Shown in pieces: positions 32,205-40,671 of a stretch of 47,004 nt of DNA. The first letter of the stretch is position 1, and each line of letters opens with the position of its first letter. The notes beneath the pieces were generated by a model. It searched no databases. It worked only from the letters and a program-made list of their open reading frames with translations, and was not told the origin of the DNA. Both the position numbers and the translations under genes were made by a program. This DNA is from CAZEQK01 sp964514395 (lineage in GTDB: Bacteria > Bacillota > Bacilli > Tepidibacillales > Tepidibacillaceae), in contig CAZEQK010000024.1 in NCBI GenBank assembly GCA_964514395.1, positions 1-47,004 of the forward strand, in the 5' to 3' direction.

Positions 32205-35200
32205 ATGAAGGTGCAGTTTACAAACGATAACAATCTTTTCAAACGTCAAATGGAGAAAAAAATCCTAGTTCTTGATGGTGCAATGGGCACCATGATTCAA
32301 CAAGCAAATTTAACAGCAGCTGATTTTGGCGGAGAACAGTATGACGGATGCAATGAAATATTAAACCTTACACAACCAGCACTGATTCAAGAGATACATG
32401 AAGAATATTTAAAAGCAGGAGCAGATATTATTGAAACAAATACATTTGGCGCGAGCTCGATTGTTTTAGCAGAGTATGAGTTAGAAGATAGGGTAGAAGA
32501 GATTAATATGGCGGCTGTTCATGCAGCAAAACGGGCGATTGATAAATATGGTACTTCTGATTGGCCAAGATTTATTGCAGGCTCAATTGGACCCACTACA
32601 AAAGCATTATCTGTTACAGGTGGTATTTCCTTTGAAGCATTAGTAAAAGCATATTATCAGCAAGCAGTAGCTTTGATACAGGGGGGAGTCGACCTATTAT
32701 TAATTGAAACAGCACAAGATACCCTAAATGTAAAGGCTGCTGGTATTGGGATACAAAAAGCTTTTACACAACTGGAAATTAAACTACCAATTATGATCTC
32801 GGGAACGATTGAAACAATGGGTACCACCTTGGCTGGTCAAAATATCGAGTCCTTTTATATTTCATTGGAGCATTTTAATCCAGTATCGATTGGGATTAAT
32901 TGTGCGACAGGGCCTGAATTCATGCGTGATCATTTACGAACATTGTCAAACCTATCTGGTACCGCCATTAGTTGTTATCCTAACGCAGGTCTGCCTGATG
33001 AGGATGGACATTACCATGAATCACCAGAGGAATTTGCAAATCAGGTAGCTGACTTTGCAGAATATGGTTGGCTTAATATTGCTGGTGGCTGTTGTGGGAC
33101 GACACCAGAGCATATAAAAAAGCTTTCAGAAAAGCTAAATCATTTTAAGCCACGGTTAACAAAGAAAGATAATTTATCAGCTGTATCAGGAATCGAACCA
33201 TTATTTCTTGAAGATGATAATCGCCCTATTCTAGTTGGGGAAAGAAGCAATGTCATTGGATCGAAGAAGTTTAGAGATTTAATCTCAAATAATCAGTATG
33301 AAGAAGCCTCAGAAATTGCTCGTAGTCAGGTAAAGGGTGGTGCTCAAGTCATCGATATATGCTTGGCAAATCCAGATCGAGATGAATTGAATGACATGGA
33401 GCAGTTTCTTCAATATGCTGTGAAAAAGGTGAAAGTACCGCTTATGATCGATTCGACAGATACAAATGTGATTATAGCAAGTTTAAAATATTCTCAGGGA
33501 AAAGCGATTATCAATTCGATTAATTTAGAAAATGGAGAAAAACGTTTTGAAGAAATATTACCTTATATTCATCAGTATGGAGCAGCAATTGTTGTTGGAA
33601 CAATTGATGAAGAGGGCATGGCGGTATCACGAGATAGAAAATTAGCGATAGCAAGAAGATCCTATGATTTGCTTGTGAACAAATATGACATTCCACCTGA
33701 GGACATCATATTTGATCCCTTAGTTTTTCCGATTGGAACAGGGGATAAAAATTATATTGGATCAGCTGTAGAAACCATTGAAGGAATACGATTAATCAAA
33801 GAAGCTTTTCCTAAATGTAAAACCATTTTAGGAATAAGTAACGTTTCCTTTGGTTTGCCACCAGCAGGGAGAGAGGTTGTGAATGCAATATTTCTTTATC
33901 ACACAACGATTGCTGGTTTAGATTACGCCATTGTCAACACACAGAAATTACAAAGATATGCTTCAATAAAAACGGAAGAAAGAGAGATGTCTGAAAAATT
34001 AATTTTTCAAACAGATGAACAATATTTAGCAGATTTTATTGCTTTTTATCGAGATAAAAAGGTGAAAGTAAAGAAAAAAACGGTAAGCTTAAATCTTGAA
34101 GAACGATTAAGCAATTATGTCATTGAAGGGACAAAAGAAGGTTTATTGGATGATCTGCAAGCAGCATTGCAAAAATATTCCCCATTAAAAATTATTAACG
34201 GTCCGTTAATGGATGGGATGAAAGAAGTAGGGAAATTATTTAATAATAATGAATTGATTGTGGCCGAAGTCTTACAAAGTGCTGAAGTGATGAAGGCATC
34301 TGTAGCGTTTTTAGAACCACATATGGAACGCCAGGAATTGGCCCAAAAGGGAAAGATATTATTAGCTACTGTAAAAGGTGATGTCCATGATATTGGAAAA
34401 AATCTAGTGGATATTATACTATCTAATAATGGCTATCAAGTTATAAATTTAGGGATTAAGGTTCCACCCGAGCAATTAATCGAAGCATATAAGAAAGAAA
34501 AACCGAATGCAATTGGTTTATCTGGCTTGTTAGTGAAATCTGCTCAGCAAATGGTGAGCACTGCCCAAGATTTAAAGGCGTCTGGTATTGATATACCACT
34601 TATCGTAGGTGGTGCAGCTTTAACCAGAAGATTTACTGAAAATAGAATTGCGATGGAATATGGAGGTCCAGTTCTTTATGCAAAGGATGCGATGAACGGA
34701 CTTAGCATCGTTAATCAATTAAATGATAAAAGCTATTTGCAGGCCATTAAAAAGAGAGCAGAGACAGATTATCTAACAGATATAGAATCGGTTGGTCAAA
34801 TAGAGAACGAGAGCGCGGCTAAACAATTGTTTGCCATTCATACGAACAAAAAAATCAAAAAATCATCGGTTTATACACCGCCTGATTTTAAAAGACATGT
34901 ATTAAAGGATTATTCGATTGAACAGCTTCAGCCATATGTGAATATGAGAATGCTATTAGGGAAGCATTTAGGAATCAAAGGAAATGTAGAGCAACTAATT
35001 GCAATTGGGGATAAGAAAACGTTAGACCTAAAGGAAAAAGTTGATCAGCTCTTTTTGGAAGCCAATCAAGAAAGAACCATAAGAGCTCATGGTATCTATC
35101 AATTTTTCCCTGCTCAAGCGGATGGAAATGATATTATCATCTACGATCCTAAAAATCTAAAGAGAGTCATCAAGCGATTCTCCTTTCCCCGTCAACAGGT

Positions 35201-35663
35201 AGAACCATATTTATGTTTATCAGATTTTTTACGTCCCGTTGAAGAGGATGTCATGGATTATGTTGGTTTCCTTATCGTTAGTACAGGGGAGAATATTAGG
35301 GAGCAAGCTAGTCGCTTGCGTGAAAAAGGAGAGTATTTACGATCACATATGCTACAAGCTACAGCATTGGAATTAGCAGAAGCCTTTGCTGAAAGAGTTC
35401 ATCAAAGGATGAGAGAGTTATGGGGCTTCCCTGATCCAATAGACATGTCGATGGAGAAACGCTTTTCTGCCAAATATCAAGGTATCCGTGTTTCCTTTGG
35501 CTACCCTGCATGTCCTAATTTAGAGGATCAAGTTAATTTATTTGAACTTCTTCATCCTGAAGATATTGGTATACAGTTAACTGAAGGGTTCATGATGGAA
35601 CCAGAAGCATCCGTTTCAGCCATGGTTTTTTCCCATTCAGCAGGACGCTATTTTCAAGTATAA
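32205..35663 (+). CDS. metH: Cobalamin-dependent methionine synthase
   Basis: This encodes 1152 residues with all four MetH modules in order. First is the homocysteine domain with zinc cysteines Cys233 and Cys296-Cys297 (GGCCGT). Second is the pterin domain (VGERSNVIGSKKF, GAQVIDICLANPD). Third is the cap and cobalamin domain with axial His728 in DVHDIGKNLVD. Fourth is the C-terminal SAM-reactivation domain (RANGIYQFFP-like stretch, GYPACPNLEDQ). It moves a methyl group from 5-methyl-THF through cob(I)alamin to homocysteine. It needs B12, and S-box control covers the operon. The start at 32205 has only a weak GAGGCG; an ATG at 32250 lacks any site. No B12-independent metE is present. Confidence 0.95.
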   Translation: MKVQFTNDNNLFKRQMEKKILVLDGAMGTMIQQANLTAADFGGEQYDGCNEILNLTQPALIQEIHEEYLKAGADIIETNTFGASSIVLAEYELEDRVEEINMAAVHAAKRAIDKYGTSDWPRFIAGSIGPTTKALSVTGGISFEALVKAYYQQAVALIQGGVDLLLIETAQDTLNVKAAGIGIQKAFTQLEIKLPIMISGTIETMGTTLAGQNIESFYISLEHFNPVSIGINCATGPEFMRDHLRTLSNLSGTAISCYPNAGLPDEDGHYHESPEEFANQVADFAEYGWLNIAGGCCGTTPEHIKKLSEKLNHFKPRLTKKDNLSAVSGIEPLFLEDDNRPILVGERSNVIGSKKFRDLISNNQYEEASEIARSQVKGGAQVIDICLANPDRDELNDMEQFLQYAVKKVKVPLMIDSTDTNVIIASLKYSQGKAIINSINLENGEKRFEEILPYIHQYGAAIVVGTIDEEGMAVSRDRKLAIARRSYDLLVNKYDIPPEDIIFDPLVFPIGTGDKNYIGSAVETIEGIRLIKEAFPKCKTILGISNVSFGLPPAGREVVNAIFLYHTTIAGLDYAIVNTQKLQRYASIKTEEREMSEKLIFQTDEQYLADFIAFYRDKKVKVKKKTVSLNLEERLSNYVIEGTKEGLLDDLQAALQKYSPLKIINGPLMDGMKEVGKLFNNNELIVAEVLQSAEVMKASVAFLEPHMERQELAQKGKILLATVKGDVHDIGKNLVDIILSNNGYQVINLGIKVPPEQLIEAYKKEKPNAIGLSGLLVKSAQQMVSTAQDLKASGIDIPLIVGGAALTRRFTENRIAMEYGGPVLYAKDAMNGLSIVNQLNDKSYLQAIKKRAETDYLTDIESVGQIENESAAKQLFAIHTNKKIKKSSVYTPPDFKRHVLKDYSIEQLQPYVNMRMLLGKHLGIKGNVEQLIAIGDKKTLDLKEKVDQLFLEANQERTIRAHGIYQFFPAQADGNDIIIYDPKNLKRVIKRFSFPRQQVEPYLCLSDFLRPVEEDVMDYVGFLIVSTGENIREQASRLREKGEYLRSHMLQATALELAEAFAERVHQRMRELWGFPDPIDMSMEKRFSAKYQGIRVSFGYPACPNLEDQVNLFELLHPEDIGIQLTEGFMMEPEASVSAMVFSHSAGRYFQV

Positions 35664-35690
35664 CAGTAGGAAGGATTAGAAATTTTGATT

Positions 35691-35719
35691 TTGACAAAGT
35701 ATGCTTAATAGGATATAAT
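35691..35719 (+). promoter_or_regulatory. Strong vegetative promoter of the attenuator and efflux gene
   Basis: TTGACA at 35691-35696 and TATAAT at 35714-35719 with 17 bp between are both consensus. The transcript starts about 35726, just ahead of the leader-peptide ribosome binding site. Confidence 0.85.
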
Positions 35720-35751
35720 TTCCTAGTCAAATAAAAAAGGAGGTCGTTTTC

Positions 35752-35823
35752 ATGTTAGTCATATACACAACTCATTCAAACCAATCAAATATTTATCTGC
35801 AAACGACCTGTGTGAAAAACTAG
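35752..35823 (+). CDS. 23-residue leader peptide of an efflux-gene attenuator
   Basis: ATG at 35752 follows AAAAGGAGG at ideal spacing; the frame runs MLVIYTTHSNQSNIYLQTTC and ends VKN. It is too short for a function of its own and lies between a consensus promoter and a terminator. Its codons span the pairing segments 1 and 2. This is the layout of the leader peptides that control drug-efflux genes (for example B. subtilis bmrB ahead of bmrCD). Translation, or stalling, of this peptide likely decides whether transcription reaches the MFS gene at 36023. No known stalling motif is recognised in the peptide. The call is based on signals rather than homology. Confidence 0.75.
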   Translation: MLVIYTTHSNQSNIYLQTTCVKN

Positions 35824-35846
35824 TTCTTTATTATTCATAATATCCT

Positions 35847-35880
35847 GCCACAGGTGCATTTGCCTGTGGCTTTTATTATT
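35847..35880 (+). terminator. Attenuator terminator
   Basis: GCCACAGG and CCTGTGGC form an 8-bp stem with an 8-nt loop, followed by TTTTATTATT. This is the terminator arm of the leader described above and lies 24 nt after the leader-peptide stop. Confidence 0.9.
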
Positions 35881-35903
35881 GGAACTAAATGATAGAAACA
35901 TAT

Positions 35904-35938
35904 ACTAGGAGTATGCGTAAATTAACGATACTCCTAGT
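35904..35938 (+). repeat. Perfect 11-bp inverted repeat in the MFS leader
   Basis: ACTAGGAGTAT (35904-35914) and ATACTCCTAGT (35928-35938) flank a 13-nt loop. It lies between the two leader terminators. No T tract follows, so it is either a structural hairpin or a binding site. Confidence 0.6.
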
Positions 35939-35943
35939 GAATG

Positions 35944-35993
35944 AAAGCCATGTGCTGTGCTTATAATAGCAAAGCGTATGGCTTTTTCTTTTT
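35944..35993 (+). terminator. Second leader terminator ahead of the MFS gene
   Basis: AAAGCCAT (35944-35951) and ATGGCTTT (35978-35985) form an 8-bp stem followed by a T-rich run. It ends 30 bp ahead of the MFS start, so expression must pass a second stop signal. Confidence 0.7.
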
Positions 35994-36022
35994 CACATAG
36001 GTTCATCGAACGGAGGATTATC

Positions 36023-37306
36023 ATGGTTAAAAGTGTTAAAAAATTATTAAAACCGTACATTGGATTACCTAAAGAGATTTATATCATATTTTTATCAAGA
36101 ATAGTAAATGCAGTAGGAGTTTTTGTTTTCCCTTTGATGACACTAATCTTAACAAGAAAAATTGGATTATCCACAGGTGAAGCAGGTCTTTGGATATCCA
36201 TTAACGGATTAATATTTGGCCCTGCAAGCCTTATTGGTGGGAAAATCACCGATATGATAGGGAGAAAGAAAATTATCGTTATCTTTGATACCTTAGGGGC
36301 ACTATTATTTTTATCCATCGCACTAGTTGAGCCAACAATGACTATGGTATATCTTATTATGCTTACAAGCTTTTTAATGGGAGTGGCTCAGCCTGCCCAT
36401 GATGCTTTAATGGCCGATTTAACAACACCAGATAATAGAGATGGGGCATATTCACTCTCCTATCTCGGTTTTAATATGGGCTTTGCGTTAGGACCTGTTA
36501 TCGGAACACTACTGTTTGAAAATCACTTAAAATTAATATTTATCGGAGATGGGATCACCACTATTATTGCAACACTACTTATTTTGCTGTTTGTGAAAGA
36601 GACTATCCATTTGACAAAAGAGGATATGAGTGAAGAGAGAAAGCTTGAACAAAGAGTGGATGGTTCTATTTTTAGTGTGATAATATCTCGACCAATATTG
36701 ATTTATTTTGCTTTGATATCATTTGGTTATAGCTTTGTATATGCGCAATGGGCATTTATGATTCCTCTACATACAGAGCATAACTTTGCAAATGCAGGTG
36801 TCATCTTATATGGGACTATCGCAGGCTTTAATGGTCTTATTGTAATGGTCTTTACACCGATTATTACGTCGATATTTACTAAAACAAAAAATATTAGAAG
36901 AATCGTTTATGGTGGCATACTTTATATAATTGGTTTTGGCATGCTTGGATTCGTAAGTACAAAATTTGCTTTTTTCCTATCCGTTTTTATTTTTACAATT
37001 GGTGAGATATTGATTACGATTAGCTCAATGCCTTTTATTGCAAATCATACGCCATCATCTCATCGTGGAAGAATGAGTTCAACCTTGCCCTTAATCATTG
37101 GTTTAGGATTTACATTAGGACCGATTATTATGGGAAGGGTGCTAGAGTATGTGACCCTTACAAAGGGCTGGAGAATTGTAGGGTTTATTATGCTACTCTT
37201 TACGATCTGGATGTTCTTACTTGAAAAGGTAGATAAGCATCACCATGAAAAAGAAAGGGATGCCAAAGAACAGAATGATTTGGCAGCTACAGCTATGATA
37301 AAATAA
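36023..37306 (+). CDS. MFS efflux transporter
   Basis: This encodes 427 residues from ATG at 36023 with CGGAGGA upstream; an in-frame ATG at 35957 lies inside the leader terminator. Twelve membrane helices are expected. Motif A is seen as GGKITDMIGRKK in loop 2-3, a proton-antiport type sequence, and DLTTPDNRDGAYSLSYLGFNMGFALGPVIG is typical of drug-efflux MFS proteins of the MdtH kind. The C-terminus is His/Glu-rich (KVDKHHHEKERDAKE). The substrate is unknown. The leader peptide and two terminators upstream suggest it is induced by a compound that slows ribosomes, so a translation-targeting antibiotic is a reasonable guess. A strong terminator follows. Confidence 0.88.
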   Translation: MVKSVKKLLKPYIGLPKEIYIIFLSRIVNAVGVFVFPLMTLILTRKIGLSTGEAGLWISINGLIFGPASLIGGKITDMIGRKKIIVIFDTLGALLFLSIALVEPTMTMVYLIMLTSFLMGVAQPAHDALMADLTTPDNRDGAYSLSYLGFNMGFALGPVIGTLLFENHLKLIFIGDGITTIIATLLILLFVKETIHLTKEDMSEERKLEQRVDGSIFSVIISRPILIYFALISFGYSFVYAQWAFMIPLHTEHNFANAGVILYGTIAGFNGLIVMVFTPIITSIFTKTKNIRRIVYGGILYIIGFGMLGFVSTKFAFFLSVFIFTIGEILITISSMPFIANHTPSSHRGRMSSTLPLIIGLGFTLGPIIMGRVLEYVTLTKGWRIVGFIMLLFTIWMFLLEKVDKHHHEKERDAKEQNDLAATAMIK

Positions 37307-37403
37307 CCATAGTAGAACTAGGTCTAAAGTCCTATAAAATACTAAGTATCACTATATATATAATACTATTGTAAATAGTTATAAAGTAAAGGGAATGAAA
37401 CGA

Positions 37404-37443
37404 GGTAATTATTGCACTATGCAATAATTACCCTTATTTTTTT
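37404..37443 (+). terminator. Terminator of the MFS gene
   Basis: GGTAATTATTGCA and TGCAATAATTACC form a perfect 13-bp stem with a 3-nt loop, and a T-rich tail follows. Confidence 0.88.
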
Positions 37444-37514
37444 AAAAAGAAATAGCAAAAAAAAACGGTTTATTATCTTAATTGGAAACTATTTTAAAAG
37501 AATGGTAAAGCAAA

Positions 37515-37546
37515 TATAATAGCCTTAAGATTAGCGCTAATCTTAA
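37515..37546 (+). promoter_or_regulatory. Promoter with perfect 22-bp palindromic operator for the protease gene
   Basis: TATAAT at 37515-37520 is followed at 4 bp by a perfect 22-bp palindrome (37525-37546; half-site TTAAGATTAGC). It spans the expected transcription start, where a dimeric repressor would block initiation. The -35 is poor. The only regulator gene nearby is the RNPP-type one at 39367. Confidence 0.6.
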
Positions 37547-37570
37547 TTAATATTATTGGGAGTGTTGGAT

Positions 37571-39235
37571 TTGACAAGAAAGATCATGCTTTTCGTGTTT
37601 ACCATCATACTTGTTTTAGGAACATTTACGATGGCTCTTGCTCAAAACGGAAAACAACAAGTTCAAATGAAGGATATACCAAAACAAACAGACACTAATC
37701 AAAACAAAATATTTGATGATCTTGAAAATAAAATGCAGCAGTTAGATAAAGATACAACGATACCTGTTATCGTTATGCTAGACAGTAAGTTTGAAGGAAA
37801 GAAAAACGTAATTGAGAGTAAAATCGGGTTATTTAACAAAAAATTTGTGTATAATACAGCATTTGATGGATTTGCTGGAGATTTAAATAAGGGACAGATA
37901 ACAGCTTTACAAAAAATGCCTTTTGTCAAACAAGTAGAGTATGATTATCCCGTTCAGGCATATATGGATACAGCATCCTATTGGTATGGTGTATCAAAAG
38001 CAAGAACAGATTTCGGGCTCGATGGCAATATGGATGGTTCCTTGACCTCCTATTCTAAAAATGATGTGGTTGTTGCAGTGATTGATACAGGTATTGATGC
38101 GACTCACGTTGATTTAGATGGTGGTAAAGTGATAGGTTGGAATGATTTAGTAAAAGGAAAAACTACCCCCTATGATGATCATGGTCATGGTACACATGTA
38201 TCCAGTATCATTGCTGGTTCTGGGGATGGTAATGCCAATTACAAGGGTGTTGCCTATGGGGCGGCTTTAGTAGGTGTAAAGGTTCTTGACAGAAGAGGCA
38301 GCGGATCGATGAGTACAGTTGACGCTGGTATAGATTGGGTTGTTCAAAATAAAGATGTTTATAATATTCGTGTCATCAATCTATCTTTAGGTGCTGCTAC
38401 TAGCTCAGATGGAACAGATTCCACTTCAGTAGCAGTTAATAATGCGGTAGCAAATGGTATTGCTGTTGCAGTAGCCGCTGGAAATGAGGGACCTGCTAGA
38501 TATACGGTTGGTTCACCTGGAGCTGCTGTAGATGCAGTAACAGTAGGTGCTATGGCTGATGTAGGCGAAATGGGCTTTGATTTGGCTAGCTTTTCAAGTC
38601 GTGGTCCAACTGCTGATGAAAGAATTAAACCTGATGTAGCTGCACCAGGCTATCATATTACAGCCGCAGAAGCTAATTCAACAAATGGCTATGTGGCATA
38701 TAGTGGAACAAGTATGGCTACACCATTTACTGCAGGTGTAATGGCATTAATGATTGATGCCAATCCTTCGATCACAACTAGTAGTATAAAAAGCACCTTA
38801 ATGAATACTGCAGAGGATTGGGGTCCAACAGGAGCAGATATTGATTATGGTAAAGGTCGTCTTCAAGCATATGAAGCTATTAAGTCTGCTGGAGGCTATT
38901 CAGGAACAGGTATAGCAGTTCCCGCTCATGATTATGCAAGCGGAAGTCTAACTTATTCTGGTGACTATGATAGCTGGACACTAAATGTGACATCAACCAG
39001 TAATCCTCTTGCAGTAACACTAATCATTACAAATTGGGTTAGCGGATTCTTTGGTGGAAGTCCAGACTTCGACCTTTATGTCTATGATCCACAGGGAAGT
39101 TTAGTGGGAAGCTCAGAAGGTGTAACACGACAAGAATTAGTAACTATTAACCCCTCCACTACAGGTAACTATACAGTCAAAGTAACTTCTTATTCTGGTT
39201 CAGGCAGCTATTTCTTCGATACTAGTTCCAATTAA
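37571..39235 (+). CDS. Secreted subtilisin-like serine protease (S8)
   Basis: This encodes 554 residues from TTG at 37571, chosen because GGGAG lies 9 nt upstream and a good signal peptide (MTRKIMLFVFTIILVLGTFTMALAQ) begins there. Order: signal peptide; I9-type inhibitory propeptide (about 55-130; IPVIVMLDSKF to KQVEYDYPV); S8 catalytic domain with Asp172 (VIDTGID), His206 (DHGHGTHVSS) and Ser381 (SGTSMATP); and a C-terminal PPC-like beta domain (YSGDYDSWTLNV, DFDLYVYDPQG, GNYTVKVTSYSG). It should be exported, self-processed and active outside the cell on proteins for nutrition. The palindrome at its promoter and the RNPP regulator downstream suggest population-density control, as for NprA. 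Confidence 0.95.
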   Translation: MTRKIMLFVFTIILVLGTFTMALAQNGKQQVQMKDIPKQTDTNQNKIFDDLENKMQQLDKDTTIPVIVMLDSKFEGKKNVIESKIGLFNKKFVYNTAFDGFAGDLNKGQITALQKMPFVKQVEYDYPVQAYMDTASYWYGVSKARTDFGLDGNMDGSLTSYSKNDVVVAVIDTGIDATHVDLDGGKVIGWNDLVKGKTTPYDDHGHGTHVSSIIAGSGDGNANYKGVAYGAALVGVKVLDRRGSGSMSTVDAGIDWVVQNKDVYNIRVINLSLGAATSSDGTDSTSVAVNNAVANGIAVAVAAGNEGPARYTVGSPGAAVDAVTVGAMADVGEMGFDLASFSSRGPTADERIKPDVAAPGYHITAAEANSTNGYVAYSGTSMATPFTAGVMALMIDANPSITTSSIKSTLMNTAEDWGPTGADIDYGKGRLQAYEAIKSAGGYSGTGIAVPAHDYASGSLTYSGDYDSWTLNVTSTSNPLAVTLIITNWVSGFFGGSPDFDLYVYDPQGSLVGSSEGVTRQELVTINPSTTGNYTVKVTSYSGSGSYFFDTSSN

Positions 39236-39308
39236 ACGATATTCCTCACTAACTCTTAATGCATGCAAAATATATTTCTAAAATAAAACAAAAGCCTCTT
39301 TAATTAGT

Positions 39309-39368
39309 AATGTCCATCCTTTAAAATACTAATAAGAGAAAATCTTATTAATAGGGAGGATGGACATT
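39309..39368 (+). promoter_or_regulatory. Hairpin locking the regulator's ribosome binding site
   Basis: AATGTCCATCCT (39309-39320) pairs perfectly over 12 bp with AGGATGGACATT (39357-39368). The second arm contains the SD (GGGAGGA, 39354-39360) and the start of the TTG codon (39367). An inner TAATAAGA/TCTTATTA stem extends it. In mRNA this would hide the translation start of the next gene. Confidence 0.7.
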
Positions 39369-40659
39369 GCATATTTCTAATAGGCTCAAAAAAATTAGAA
39401 AATTGCGAAAAATAGAAAGGAATGATCTTGCGAAAGGAATTGTATCATATTCTCACTTGAGCAATATTGAGACAGGTAGATTTGAGCCTTCTTCAGATAT
39501 TTTAATTGCCTTAGCTCAAAAACTAAATGTTCCTAGTGATTATCTAGTTAGAACGAGTGAAAAAGATATGTCATTAGAAAAGCTTTTACTTGAATTAAAA
39601 TCTTCTATAGATAATCTTGATTTAGAAAGAGCAGTAGAGATAATCAGTGATATTCATAGCAGGGTTCCTTATATAAATTCCATCTATCAAGAAACTTTTT
39701 TTGAACTATTAGAAGGATATTATCTTTATAAAAAAGAAAATTATGATAATTCCTTTCGTATTTTTGAAAAAAATGTTTTACCCCACATAGTTGATTCTAA
39801 CATCGATACATTACCCACAGAGTTTAAAGAAGTTTACTACTATTTATTGGCTGTTAAATATTATTTTAGTGGTGATTATGATAGCAGCTATCTTTATTTT
39901 GAACGACAGCTCCTCTTAGTAAATTCAAACTTTCTTAAAGCGATTATAAATTATAATTTAGCATTAGTCTTTATGAGACTGAATAAGATGAATGATGCAG
40001 TCATTTTTGCCCAAAATGCTCTTGATTTACATCTACATGAAAGACAATGGTACAAGGCAGCAGAGACTGATAATTTATTAGGGATCATTTATTGGGAAAA
40101 ATATGATTTAATCAATGCGGAGAAACATTTAATTAATGCCTTAGAAATGACCAATCAATATAATTTTGATGTATTAAAGCCAAATATCTTTCATAATTTA
40201 GGTCTAGTATATAAAGAAGAGAATAAAATCAATAAGAGTTTAGAATATTTCTTTAGGAGCTTAAAGCTAAAAAAAGAAGCACAAAGCAATAATATTCAGG
40301 CAACTTATCGAGCGATCTTAAATATTCTTTTAGTACAAAATTTACTAGGAAAAGCGAAGGGATTTTTAGAGGAAGCAAAGCAGTTTTCCACAGTCGAAGA
40401 GGATAAATTTCAGCTGAAAATAGTCGAGGCTAGAATAAATTATCGTTTAAACGAATATGATAGGTTTGAAGCTTTCATGAAGGAATCAGTGAATTATTTT
40501 CAATTAATTGGAAGATGGAAAGTGGTTTTAGAAATAGCAGAGGATTTAGGAGACTATTACGTTAGTCTAAGGAAATATAAGCTTGCAACAAAATATTTTA
40601 AGATAGCACTTATAGCTAATAAAAAATTAAATGGAGGTAGATTTAGTGAAAAGGATTAA
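39367..40659 (+). CDS. RNPP-type HTH-TPR regulator
   Basis: This encodes 430 residues from TTG at 39367 with AGGGAGGA upstream. The N-terminal XRE HTH (residues about 3-60: LKKIRKLRKIERNDLAKGIVSYSHLSNIETGRFEPSSDILIALAQKL, read in segments) is followed by a long array of about eight TPR-like helical hairpins (for example NIFHNLGLVYKEENKINKSLEYFFRSL). This HTH-plus-TPR build is that of peptide-sensing regulators NprR, PlcR and Rgg. In these the TPR groove binds a short imported pheromone. A small secreted-peptide gene follows at once. Translation is likely restrained by the hairpin at 39309-39368. It is located just behind the protease gene, its probable target. Confidence 0.88.
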   Translation: MHISNRLKKIRKLRKIERNDLAKGIVSYSHLSNIETGRFEPSSDILIALAQKLNVPSDYLVRTSEKDMSLEKLLLELKSSIDNLDLERAVEIISDIHSRVPYINSIYQETFFELLEGYYLYKKENYDNSFRIFEKNVLPHIVDSNIDTLPTEFKEVYYYLLAVKYYFSGDYDSSYLYFERQLLLVNSNFLKAIINYNLALVFMRLNKMNDAVIFAQNALDLHLHERQWYKAAETDNLLGIIYWEKYDLINAEKHLINALEMTNQYNFDVLKPNIFHNLGLVYKEENKINKSLEYFFRSLKLKKEAQSNNIQATYRAILNILLVQNLLGKAKGFLEEAKQFSTVEEDKFQLKIVEARINYRLNEYDRFEAFMKESVNYFQLIGRWKVVLEIAEDLGDYYVSLRKYKLATKYFKIALIANKKLNGGRFSEKD

Positions 40660-40671
40660 GAGGGGTTTAGC

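Larger units (their letters stand above)
35734..35880 (+). promoter_or_regulatory. Ribosome-controlled transcription attenuator
   Basis: Four segments can pair in two ways. Segment 1 is AGGTCGTTT (35741-35749), which includes part of the leader SD. Segment 2 is AAACGACCTGTG (35801-35812). Segment 3 is GCCACAGGT (35847-35855). Segment 4 is CCTGTGGC (35863-35870) with a T-rich tail. 1:2 plus 3:4 gives termination; 2:3 prevents 3:4. A ribosome stalled early in the leader covers segment 1 and frees 2 to pair with 3, giving readthrough to the MFS gene. The pairings are seen directly; drug induction is inferred. Confidence 0.75.

Noticed and set aside
35681..35880. T-box or SAM-type riboswitch in the MFS leader
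   Set aside because: No T-box sequence and no S-box core. The pairings fit a leader-peptide attenuator.
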